64,000 nucleotides of DNA from Nocardioides agri (GTDB taxonomy: Bacteria > Actinomycetota > Actinomycetes > Propionibacteriales > Nocardioidaceae), in assembly GCF_013778305.1 (NCBI RefSeq), contig NZ_JACEIC010000002.1, positions 1,511,623 through 1,575,622 on the forward strand, read 5' to 3'. Of the stretch, positions 45,573 to 52,877 are shown piece by piece (positions within the stretch are counted from its first letter, which is position 1; each line of letters starts with the position of its first letter). The notes below the pieces were generated by a model. That model was not told the origin of the DNA, did no database searches, and saw only the letters and a program-made list of their open reading frames with translations. The translations under genes were made by a program, and so were the position numbers.

Positions 45573-45760
45573 ATGTCAGGTACCCCTTCCTAGGTGTCGA
45601 GTCTAACACGCCTCCGAAGCAGCCCCCGCATCGTTTGCGCAGGTCAGGGGCACTATGCGGTCTTGACAGATCGCTGGTCGATGTGGTGGCGGGGGCCCGG
45701 GCCGCGCTCGTCGGAGCCGGATCAGGCATACCTCGGGCGCCTGTGGTCGATACTGCGGGC

Positions 45761-46534
45761 ATGTCGTCCACGGCCACCGCAACCGACCCGCCGCCGAGCG
45801 CCGGACGGCGCGGGGAGCGGCGCCGCGCGCTCGCCCACACCACCCCGGTGCTCCTCGCGCGCGCGGCGCACCCGCGGCAGGGACTGCTGACCGCAGCCGG
45901 GCTCGCCGCCGCGGCCGCGATCGCCGGCCGCCCGGGTCGCGAGGTCGGCCTGGTCCTCGCGACGGTGCTGGTCGGGCAGACCGTCCTCGGCTGGCACAAC
46001 GACATCGTCGACCGCCGGCGCGACGGGCGCCGACTGCCGAGCGGCAAGCCGATCGCCGACGGCTACCTCGAGGTCGGGACGGCCTGGTTCGCGCTCGCCT
46101 GCGCGCTGCTGCTCCTGGTGCCGGTGGCGATCTCCAACGGCGTGGTCGCCGGCTCGCTCTACCTGGTCTCCGTGACGATCGGGCTGATCGGCAACGTCGC
46201 GCTGCGCCGGTCCTGGCTCTCGTGGGTGCCGTGGGCGGCGTCGTACGCGCTCTACCCGGCCTTCCTCTCGTACGGCGGCTGGGGCGGCCAGACGACCGGC
46301 AACCCGCCCGAGCCGGCCCTGGTCGCGCTCGCCGCCGCGGTCGGCGTCGGCGTGCACTTCCTGTGCGCGCTGCCCGGCCTGGTCGCCGACCACGAGGACG
46401 GCTTCCGGCACCTGCCCCTCCGGGTCGCCCTCAAGGTCGGCGCGACCCGCGTGCTCGTGCTGTCGCTCGCCTGGACCCTCCTCGCGCTGGTCGCGATGCT
46501 GATCGTGGGCGACGCCGTGGGCCTCAGCCGCTAG
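45761..46534 (+). CDS. UbiA-family prenyltransferase
   Basis: Integral membrane prenyltransferase of 257 aa with about eight TM helices. The two Mg-diphosphate-binding motifs are GWHNDIVDRRRDG (NDxxDxxxD) and VADHEDGFRHLPLR. The acceptor may be a quinone, porphyrin or sugar phosphate; not deducible. ATG 45761 follows a GATACT hexamer by 6 nt; longer upstream readings run through the carD promoter region and are rejected. Confidence 0.87.
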   Translation: MSSTATATDPPPSAGRRGERRRALAHTTPVLLARAAHPRQGLLTAAGLAAAAAIAGRPGREVGLVLATVLVGQTVLGWHNDIVDRRRDGRRLPSGKPIADGYLEVGTAWFALACALLLLVPVAISNGVVAGSLYLVSVTIGLIGNVALRRSWLSWVPWAASYALYPAFLSYGGWGGQTTGNPPEPALVALAAAVGVGVHFLCALPGLVADHEDGFRHLPLRVALKVGATRVLVLSLAWTLLALVAMLIVGDAVGLSR

Positions 46535-46626
46535 CGCGGCGGCCGAGCGGGTGACCGGCCGCATCGGGCCGGCGCGCTGCCGCTAGGCTGTGCGGGCACC
46601 CGTCCTAGCACAGTGAAGGCCGTGAA

Positions 46627-47181
46627 ATGCCGCTTCGTCGCCCCGCTCGCCTGCTCGCCGCAGGCGCGCTCGTCCTCGCCGCGCCCGCACTGACGTCCTG
46701 CGGCTTCGACTACGCGACCGACCGGGTCTACACCCCCGGCGTCGGCACCAACGACCGCAGCCAGACCGTCGACGTCCTGGGCGCCGTCGTCGTGAGCGCC
46801 GAGGACGGCTCCGGGACCCTGGTCGCGACGTTCGTCAACAACGACAACGAGGCCGACGCCACGATCACCGACGTCGCTGGCGCCGGCGACGACGCCGAGC
46901 TGACCGTCGAGGGCTTCAGCACGATCACCGTGCCGGCCAACGGCCTGGTCAACCTCGCCGACGCCGAGACGCCGATCACGGTGTCCGGCGACTTCGACTC
47001 CGGTGCCTTCCTGACGCTGCAGTTCACCTTCGGCGACGGCAGCACGGTCGAGCAGGACGTGCCGACCGTCCCCGACTGCTACGAGTACGCCGGGCTCGAC
47101 GAGTCCGCCGACACCCCGACCCCGGCCGACGAGTGCGAGCCGCAGGCCCCGGTCGGCGAGGTCGAGTCCGCCGAGCACTGA
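46627..47181 (+). CDS. Actinobacterial lipoprotein, function unknown
   Basis: Secreted lipoprotein of 184 aa: N-terminal signal with lipobox LTSC (C25), then a beta-rich domain ([27 protein letters not shown]) of the kind seen in small copper-chaperone/Ig-like folds. The expected His/Met copper ligands of PCuAC proteins are not seen. The tail is acidic. It lies just upstream of gpmA and may share its transcript. No specific function is assigned. Confidence 0.75.
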   Translation: MPLRRPARLLAAGALVLAAPALTSCGFDYATDRVYTPGVGTNDRSQTVDVLGAVVVSAEDGSGTLVATFVNNDNEADATITDVAGAGDDAELTVEGFSTITVPANGLVNLADAETPITVSGDFDSGAFLTLQFTFGDGSTVEQDVPTVPDCYEYAGLDESADTPTPADECEPQAPVGEVESAEH

Positions 47182-47206
47182 CACCACCGCTCCCGGGAGG
47201 GATCCG

Positions 47207-47950
47207 ATGACCTACACGCTGGTCCTGCTCCGCCACGGCGAGAGCGAGTGGAACGCCAAGAACCTCTTCACCGGGTGGGTCGACGTCCCGCTCAACGACA
47301 AGGGCCGTGCCGAGGGCATCCGCGCCGGCGAGCTGATCCGCGACGCCGGCGTCCTGCCCGACGTCGTGCACACCTCGCTGCTGCGACGCGCGATCAACAC
47401 CGCGACCGCCGCCCTCGACGTCGCCGACCGGCACTGGATCCCGGTCAAGCGGTCCTGGCGGCTCAACGAGCGCCACTACGGCGCGCTCCAGGGCAAGAAC
47501 AAGAAGGAAACGCTCGAGGCCTACGGCGAGGAGCAGTTCATGCTCTGGCGCCGGTCCTTCGACGTACCCCCGCCGCCGATCGACGACGACGACCCGTGGT
47601 CCCAGGCGGGCGACCCGCGCTACGCCGACCTCGGCGACGAGCTGCCCCGCACCGAGTGCCTGAAGGACGTCATCGCCCGCTTCCTGCCCTACTGGGAGTC
47701 CGCGATCGTCCCCGACCTGAGGGCCGGCCAGACCGTCCTCGTCGCCGCCCACGGCAACAGCCTGCGCGCGCTGGTCAAGCACCTCGACGGCATCAGCGAC
47801 GCCGACATCGCCGGGCTCAACATCCCGACCGGCATGCCGCTCGTCTACGAGCTCGACGACGACCTCCAGCCCACCGTTCCCGGGGGCCGCTACCTCGACC
47901 CCGAGGCCGCGGCCGAGGCCGCCGCGGCCGTCGCCAACCAGGGCCGCTGA
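47207..47950 (+). CDS. gpmA: 2,3-bisphosphoglycerate-dependent phosphoglycerate mutase
   Basis: Glycolytic enzyme of 247 aa interconverting 3- and 2-phosphoglycerate. The phospho-histidine motif is [12 protein letters not shown] (residues 5-16); other motifs are [25 protein letters not shown] and [17 protein letters not shown] (second catalytic His). GGGAGGG precedes ATG 47207. The neighbourhood gpm/phoU/senX3/regX3 is typical of actinobacteria. Confidence 0.97.
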   Translation: MTYTLVLLRHGESEWNAKNLFTGWVDVPLNDKGRAEGIRAGELIRDAGVLPDVVHTSLLRRAINTATAALDVADRHWIPVKRSWRLNERHYGALQGKNKKETLEAYGEEQFMLWRRSFDVPPPPIDDDDPWSQAGDPRYADLGDELPRTECLKDVIARFLPYWESAIVPDLRAGQTVLVAAHGNSLRALVKHLDGISDADIAGLNIPTGMPLVYELDDDLQPTVPGGRYLDPEAAAEAAAAVANQGR

Positions 47951-47951
47951 G

Positions 47952-48016
47952 CGATAGCCACAGACGTTCTGGTCGTTCCCGACGTCCGGGAGCGACCAGA
48001 CCGTCGCTGGCTATCG
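47952..48016. terminator. Bidirectional terminator between gpmA and phoU
   Basis: Outer arms CGATAGCCA/TGGCTATCG (9 bp, perfect; 47952-47960 and 48008-48016) enclose a second stem of 11 of 12 paired bases (47969-47980 and 47988-47999). The genes on either side converge. Confidence 0.75.
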
Positions 48017-48023
48017 TCGAGGG

Positions 48024-48686
48024 TCAGGCGGGGGCGTCGACCGAGCGGGGGTGCTCGCCGGTGACGACGAAGACCACCCGGTTGGCGACCGAGACGGCGT
48101 GGTCGGCGATCCGCTCGTAGTAGCGACCGAGGAGCGCGACGTCGACGGCAGCCTCGACGCCGTGGCTCCAGTCGTTGGAGAGCAGCGACGCGAAGCTGTC
48201 GCGGCGCAGGGTGTCCATCTCCTCGTCGACGTGCACGAGCGCGAGGGCGTCCTCGACGTTGCGGTCGGCGATGATCTTGCCGACCCGCATCACCATGTCC
48301 TCGGCGACCTGGGCCATGCGCTCGACGGTCGGGCGGATCTCGGCCGGTACGGCGACGTTGGGCACCCGCAGGCGGGCGATCTTGGCGACGTGCACGGACA
48401 GGTCGCCCATCCGCTCCAGGTCGCTGACCATCCGCAGCGCCGCGACGACGGTGCGCAGGTCGCTGGCGACCGGCTGCTGCAGCGACAGCAGCAGGAACGC
48501 GGAGTCCTCCACCCGCTCGCGCGCCCGGTCGATCTCGACGTCGGCGCTGATCACCGCCTCGGCGGTCGTCGGGTCACCGGTCAGCAGCGCCTCGGTCGCC
48601 AACCGCACCGCGGTCTCGACACTGCCGCAGATGGCGGTCAGGTCGTCGAAGATGGCATCGAGCTGTTCGTGGAAGGCCTCTCGCAT
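48024..48686 (-). CDS. phoU: Phosphate-signalling regulator PhoU
   Basis: PhoU of 220 aa with two three-helix bundle repeats. It links the phosphate importer Pst to the SenX3-RegX3 two-component system. The metal-binding E/DxxxD pattern is visible as RMVSDLERMGDLSVHVAK and GRYYERIADHAVSVANR. Its ATG is 7 nt from a TAGGCT -10, and PHO-box-like repeats lie 45-61 nt upstream. It is divergent from senX3. Confidence 0.95.
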   Translation of the reverse strand: MREAFHEQLDAIFDDLTAICGSVETAVRLATEALLTGDPTTAEAVISADVEIDRARERVEDSAFLLLSLQQPVASDLRTVVAALRMVSDLERMGDLSVHVAKIARLRVPNVAVPAEIRPTVERMAQVAEDMVMRVGKIIADRNVEDALALVHVDEEMDTLRRDSFASLLSNDWSHGVEAAVDVALLGRYYERIADHAVSVANRVVFVVTGEHPRSVDAPA

Positions 48687-48693
48687 GGCGGTG

Positions 48694-48699
48694 AGCCTA
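48694..48699 (-). promoter_or_regulatory. -10 element of phoU (TAGGCT)
   Basis: On the minus strand, TAGGCT ends 7 nt before the phoU ATG, a leaderless layout. Confidence 0.5.
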
Positions 48700-48730
48700 G
48701 GTAGCCCAGATGACCGGCGGCGGACGGACC

Positions 48731-48747
48731 GTGAACGCGGAGTGAAC
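48731..48747 (-). promoter_or_regulatory. PHO-box-like direct repeats (RegX3 site candidate)
   Basis: On the minus strand, GTTCAC occurs twice with an 11-nt period (48742-48747 and 48731-48736), followed by weaker GTC-starting units at the same period. This matches the 11-bp direct-repeat PHO box of actinobacterial PhoP/RegX3. It lies between phoU and senX3. Confidence 0.6.
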
Positions 48748-48796
48748 TTATGGCAAGCGCGGCCGCCCGAAGGCAGATCCCCGGTGAATCGGCTCG

Positions 48797-48802
48797 TACG
48801 AT
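48797..48802 (+). promoter_or_regulatory. -10 element of senX3 (TACGAT)
   Basis: TACGAT ends 6 nt before the senX3 GTG, a leaderless layout. Confidence 0.5.
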
Positions 48803-48808
48803 CGCGGT

Positions 48809-49957
48809 GTGGACGCGACGACGCAGGCTTTTCTGGCCGCGATCATCGGCGCCGTCGTCGCCGGCGGAGCCGTGCTCGCCTGGCACGTGAGCGACCGCCA
48901 GCAGCACGCCGCGTCCGCCCCTTCCGAGGAGCCGCAGGTGCCGGCCGGCGTGGCCACCGTGCTGTCCGTGCTGCGCAGCAGCGCGGTCGTCGTCGACGAC
49001 AGCGACACGGTGCTCAAGGCCTCCGCGCCGGCGTACGCGATGGGCCTCGTCCGAGGTCCAACGCTCGCGTCGTCGGAGCTCGCGACGTTGGTGCAGCAGG
49101 TACGCCGCGACGGGCAGATCCGCGAGACCGAGCTGGTGATCGCGCGGCCCGGTGGGCCCTCGCGCCACGTCACCGCGCGGGTCGCGCCCCTGGGCGCCCG
49201 CCTGGTGCTGGCGCTCGTGGAGGACCGCACCCGTGAGCGCCGCGTCGAGGCCGTGCGTCGCGACTTCGTCGCCAATGTCAGCCACGAGCTCAAGACGCCG
49301 GTGGGCGCGATCAGGCTGCTGTCGGAGGCCGTCCACGACGCCGCCGGCGATCCGGAGGCGGTCAAGCGGTTCTCGGCCCGGATGCTGACCGAGAGCGAAC
49401 GTTTGGCGCGGCTCGTGCAGCAGATCATCGAGCTGTCGCGGCTGCAGGGCGACGACCCGCTCGAGGCCCCGCTGCCGGTCTCGATCGACGACGTCATCCG
49501 GACCGCGGTCGACACCAGCGCGATCGACGCGGCCGCGAAGCAGATCGAGGTGGTCGTCGGCGGCGTCCACGACCTGACCATCCTCGGCAACAACGAGCAG
49601 GTGACCGCCGCGGTGGCGAACCTCGTCGCCAACGCCGTCTCCTACTCCGAGGGAGGCTCGACCGTGCTGGTCTCCACGAAGGCCGACGAGCACACGATCT
49701 CGATCTCCGTCGTCGACCAGGGCATCGGCATCCCGACCGAGGAGATCGACCGCATCTTCGAGCGGTTCTACCGGGTCGACCCGGCCCGGCACCGTTCGAC
49801 CGGTGGCACGGGTCTCGGCCTGTCCATCGTCAAGCACGTCGCCGCCACCCACGGTGGCGAGGTCGACGTGTGGTCCGTCGAGGGCCAGGGGTCTACCTTC
49901 ACCTTGACCCTTCCCCGTTACCTCCCCACGCGGGAGAGCCAGGAGGCACGCCGGTGA
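48809..49957 (+). CDS. senX3: Phosphate-responsive sensor histidine kinase SenX3
   Basis: Membrane kinase of 382 aa with one clear N-terminal TM segment (LAAIIGAVVAGGAVLAW), a degenerate PAS-like region and HisKA (RRDFVANVSHELKTPVGAI). The HATPase domain has ANLVANAVSYS, VDQGIGIP and GGTGLGLSIVKH. Unlike typical SenX3 with two TM helices, only one is obvious. It phosphorylates RegX3 under phosphate limitation, with PhoU as modulator. It is coupled to regX3 by GTGA overlap. Confidence 0.93.
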   Translation: MDATTQAFLAAIIGAVVAGGAVLAWHVSDRQQHAASAPSEEPQVPAGVATVLSVLRSSAVVVDDSDTVLKASAPAYAMGLVRGPTLASSELATLVQQVRRDGQIRETELVIARPGGPSRHVTARVAPLGARLVLALVEDRTRERRVEAVRRDFVANVSHELKTPVGAIRLLSEAVHDAAGDPEAVKRFSARMLTESERLARLVQQIIELSRLQGDDPLEAPLPVSIDDVIRTAVDTSAIDAAAKQIEVVVGGVHDLTILGNNEQVTAAVANLVANAVSYSEGGSTVLVSTKADEHTISISVVDQGIGIPTEEIDRIFERFYRVDPARHRSTGGTGLGLSIVKHVAATHGGEVDVWSVEGQGSTFTLTLPRYLPTRESQEARR

Positions 49958-50631
49958 CCCGGGTACTCGTCGTCGAGGACGAAGAGAGCTACAGCGACGC
50001 CCTCGCCTACATGCTCCGCAAGGAGGGCTTCGAGGTGGCGATCGCCGCCGACGGGCACGCAGCACTCACCGAGTTCGACCGCAACGGCGCCGACATCGTG
50101 CTGCTCGACCTGATGCTGCCCGGCCTGCCGGGCACCGAGGTGTGCCGCCAGATCCGGCAGACCTCGAGCGTGCCGGTGATCATGGTCAGCGCCAAGGACG
50201 ACGAGGTCGACAAGGTCGTGGGGCTCGAGCTGGGCGCCGACGACTACGTCACCAAGCCGTACTCCCCGCGGGAGCTGGTCGCCCGGATCCGCGCCGTGCT
50301 GCGTCGCGGCCAGGAGGCGGAGCCCGCCACGACGACGCTCGAGGCCGGCCCGGTGCGCATGGACGTCGAGCGGCACGTGGTGACCGTCGACGGCTCCGCG
50401 CAGCGCCTGCCGCTCAAGGAGTTCGAGCTCCTCGAGATGTTCCTGCGCAACCCCGGTCGGGTCCTGACCCGCGGTCAGCTGATCGACCGGGTCTGGGGCT
50501 CCGACTACGTCGGGGACACCAAGACCCTCGACGTCCACGTGAAGCGGCTACGAGCCAAGATCGAGCCGGACCCGGGCGAGCCGAAGTACCTCGTCACCGT
50601 GCGCGGGCTCGGCTACAAGCTGGATCTCTGA
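49954..50631 (+). CDS. regX3: Response regulator RegX3
   Basis: OmpR/PhoB-family regulator of 225 aa. The receiver domain has TRVLVVEDEESYSDA, phospho-Asp in DIVLLDLMLPGLPG and Lys in YVTKPYSPRELVARI. The C-terminal winged helix has LPLKEFELLEMFLRNPGRVLTR and LDVHVKRLRAKIE. GTG 49954 has an AGGAGG ribosome site. It probably binds the PHO-box-like repeats at 48731-48747. Its last codons form part of the following terminator stem. Confidence 0.96.
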   Translation: MTRVLVVEDEESYSDALAYMLRKEGFEVAIAADGHAALTEFDRNGADIVLLDLMLPGLPGTEVCRQIRQTSSVPVIMVSAKDDEVDKVVGLELGADDYVTKPYSPRELVARIRAVLRRGQEAEPATTTLEAGPVRMDVERHVVTVDGSAQRLPLKEFELLEMFLRNPGRVLTRGQLIDRVWGSDYVGDTKTLDVHVKRLRAKIEPDPGEPKYLVTVRGLGYKLDL

Positions 50632-50653
50632 CCCCCCAGGTCAGAGATCCAGC
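50619..50653. terminator. Bidirectional terminator between regX3 and the binding-protein gene
   Basis: A perfect 15-bp stem (50619-50633 with 50639-50653) closes a 5-nt loop. The left arm includes the regX3 stop codon. Confidence 0.85.
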
Positions 50654-50656
50654 CTG

Positions 50657-51484
50657 TCACTCAGCCTTCGCCTTGGCCGGCGCGCTGCCGAACCAGGTCT
50701 GGTAGATCTCGTCGTACCGGCCCTTCGCCACGAGGTCGGCGAGCACGTCGTTGATCGTGCGCAGCAGGTCCGTGTTGCCGTCCTTGCGCACCGCCAGGCC
50801 GTACTGCTCACCGGTGTTGAAGTCGGCGGCCACCTCGAAGTCGGGGTTCTCGTTGAGCACGTCACCCACGACCGTGTTGTCGTAGAACGCGGCGTCCACG
50901 TCGCCCCGGGCCATGGCGGATGCGATCTCCGACAGGTCGTCGATCGCGACGACCTCGGCCGACGCGGGGGCGTAGTCGCGGACGTAGAGCTCGCCGGTGG
51001 TGCCGGTCTGGACGCCGATCTTCCCGTCGCCGAGGTCGTCGAGCGATGCCACGCTGGATCCGGCGGGGACCACCATCGTCTGCGCCGCGTTGAAGTACGG
51101 GCTGGAGAAGTCCAGCACGCGGGCCCGCTCGCCGGTGATCGTCAGTCCGGCCGCGGCCATGTCGCAGGTCCCCGCGTTGAGGGGAGCGCCGGACGCGATG
51201 CCGTCGAAGTCGGTGTCGACGAAGACCGGTCGCACCTTCAGCCGCTTCGCGACCTCGGTCGCCAGGTCGACGTCGAAGCCGGCGAACTCCCCCTTCTCCT
51301 TGAACTCGAACGGCTCGTAGGGAAGGCTCGTGCAGACCGTCAGCCGGCCTTCCTTGACGAGCTGGGGGTCCAGAGGGGCCGGCCCGGCTTCGGCGTCGCC
51401 GCTGCAACCTGCGAGCGCCGATCCGAGGAGGAGCATCCCCGCCGCGGACAGCGCCAGCCGGCCGGTCATGGCTCGAGTGGTCAT
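50657..51484 (-). CDS. Family 3 solute-binding lipoprotein at the end of a conservon
   Basis: SBP_bac_3-type lipoprotein of 275 aa, lipobox LAGC (C27). Ligand-domain hallmarks are LTVCTSLPYEPFEF, FAGFDVDLATEVAKRL and KIGVQTGTTGELYV. These usually bind polar amino acids. No permease or ATPase gene is adjacent. It starts 1 nt after the stop of the conservon G-protein gene, making it the fifth gene of that operon. It may act as an extracellular sensor for the CvnA-like kinase; this is inference. Confidence 0.88.
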   Translation of the reverse strand: MTTRAMTGRLALSAAGMLLLGSALAGCSGDAEAGPAPLDPQLVKEGRLTVCTSLPYEPFEFKEKGEFAGFDVDLATEVAKRLKVRPVFVDTDFDGIASGAPLNAGTCDMAAAGLTITGERARVLDFSSPYFNAAQTMVVPAGSSVASLDDLGDGKIGVQTGTTGELYVRDYAPASAEVVAIDDLSEIASAMARGDVDAAFYDNTVVGDVLNENPDFEVAADFNTGEQYGLAVRKDGNTDLLRTINDVLADLVAKGRYDEIYQTWFGSAPAKAKAE

Positions 51485-51485
51485 G

Positions 51486-52082
51486 TCAGTGCACCTCCAC
51501 GGCGACGTTCTGGGTGAGCTGCTGCAGTGCGTACTCCGTCACCCGGATCAGCGCCTGCTTCGCGGAGTCCCGATTGCGCGCATCGATCCGCATGATCGGC
51601 ACGTGGGGCGGCAGGGCGAGCGCCCGGGCGACGTCCTCGAGCGGGTACTGCTCGGAACCGTCGAAAGCGTTGACGGCGACGATGAAGGGCAGGCCCTTGG
51701 ACTCGAAGTAGTCCAGGGGGGAGAACGAGTCGTCGAGCCGAGCGGTGTCCACCAGCACGATCGCGCCGATGGCGCCGACGCACAGGTCGTCCCACATGAA
51801 CCAGAACCGCCGCTGCCCCGGCGTCCCGAAGAGGTAGAGCACGAGGTCCTTGTCGAGAGTCAGCCGGCCGAAGTCCATGGCCACCGTCGTCGACGCCTTG
51901 CCCGGCACGGCCGACAGGTCGTCGACGCCCTCCGACTCGTTGGTCACGAGAGCCTCGGTGCGGAGCGGCACGATCTCCGACACCGATCCCACCAGGGTGG
52001 TCTTGCCGACCCCGAACCCGCCGGCGACGACGATCTTCGTCGACGCTGCCCGGCGAGCAGCACTAGTACGCGCGTAGTCCAC
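51486..52082 (-). CDS. Conservon small GTPase-like protein (CvnD type)
   Basis: Ras-like ATP/GTP-binding protein of 198 aa, member of the fourth position of actinobacterial conservons. P-loop GGFGVGKTTLVGS (residues 21-33), DFGRLTLD, LFGTPGQRRFWFMWDDL as G3, and VAVNAFDG as G4-like. It overlaps the DUF742 gene by 20 nt. In Streptomyces such proteins form a membrane complex with CvnA-C that resembles eukaryotic G-protein signalling. Confidence 0.93.
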   Translation of the reverse strand: MDYARTSAARRAASTKIVVAGGFGVGKTTLVGSVSEIVPLRTEALVTNESEGVDDLSAVPGKASTTVAMDFGRLTLDKDLVLYLFGTPGQRRFWFMWDDLCVGAIGAIVLVDTARLDDSFSPLDYFESKGLPFIVAVNAFDGSEQYPLEDVARALALPPHVPIMRIDARNRDSAKQALIRVTEYALQQLTQNVAVEVH

Positions 52083-52434
52083 GGAGAGTCCTTTCGATGA
52101 GCTGGATCCGCTCGTCCGTCGACGAACCGTCGGTGATGGTGTCCTGTACCTCGACGAGCCCCTGCTCGACCAGATCCCCGAGCAGGACGCGGACCACCCC
52201 GATCGGCATCGAGGTGAGGGCGGAGACCTCCGCGACGGAGCGCCTGTCGCAGGTGTCGAGCACCTGCCGAGACACCCCGGTCAGGCCGGTCTCGAACGCC
52301 CGGGGCCTCCGCAGGCGCGCCTCGACGGGCAGGTTGACCGACGTCGACGTGCGACCGGATGTGATCGTGTACGGCCGGACCCGACGCGCCGTGGGGCGCT
52401 CGGGCTCCGCACCGTTCGAGTCAGGGGTCACCAC
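52063..52434 (-). CDS. Conservon DUF742 protein (CvnC type)
   Basis: DUF742 protein of 123 aa: RRVRPYTITSGRT at the N-terminus, then a winged-helix-like region (LDTCDRRSVAEVSALTSMPIGVVRVLLGDLVEQGLVEV). It may link the roadblock and GTPase components. Two adjacent GTG codons (52434 and 52431) are possible starts. It is in the middle of the four-gene conservon. Confidence 0.9.
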   Translation of the reverse strand: MVTPDSNGAEPERPTARRVRPYTITSGRTSTSVNLPVEARLRRPRAFETGLTGVSRQVLDTCDRRSVAEVSALTSMPIGVVRVLLGDLVEQGLVEVQDTITDGSSTDERIQLIERTLRGLRAY

Positions 52435-52445
52435 GTCACCGACCG

Positions 52446-52877
52446 TCAGAATGCCGGAGCGACACGCGGGGTCGCCTGTACGGCGCGCCCAACCCGCTCG
52501 ACAAGCAGCGCCATCTCGTAGCCGACCTGACCGAGGTCGGCCGTCCCGGCCGTGAGCACCGCGAGGTTCGAGCCGTCGCCGACGCTCATGAGCATGAGAT
52601 AGCCCTGCTCCATCTCGACCACGGTCTGGAGCACGGCCCCACCCGCGAAGAGGCGAGCGGCTCCGACGGCCAGGCTGGCCAGGCCGGAGGACACCGCGCC
52701 CAGCTGCTCGGCCCGATCGGCCGGGATGCTCGCGCTGGCCGCCATCAGCAGGCCGTCGGAGGAGACCAGGACCGCATGCGCGGCGTCCGCCACCTCCTCG
52801 ACGAACCGGCTGACCAGCCAGTCGAGGCTGCGCTCGTCGGCCGCCTCGGCAGCGATGCGAACGGGGAACTCGGTCAT
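52446..52877 (-). CDS. Conservon roadblock/LC7 protein (CvnB type)
   Basis: Roadblock/LC7-fold protein of 143 aa ([31 protein letters not shown] and [17 protein letters not shown]). In bacteria this fold is a GTPase-activating or scaffold partner of Ras-like proteins, here the CvnD-type protein. ATG 52877 overlaps the kinase stop codon in TGATG. Confidence 0.93.
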   Translation of the reverse strand: MTEFPVRIAAEAADERSLDWLVSRFVEEVADAAHAVLVSSDGLLMAASASIPADRAEQLGAVSSGLASLAVGAARLFAGGAVLQTVVEMEQGYLMLMSVGDGSNLAVLTAGTADLGQVGYEMALLVERVGRAVQATPRVAPAF

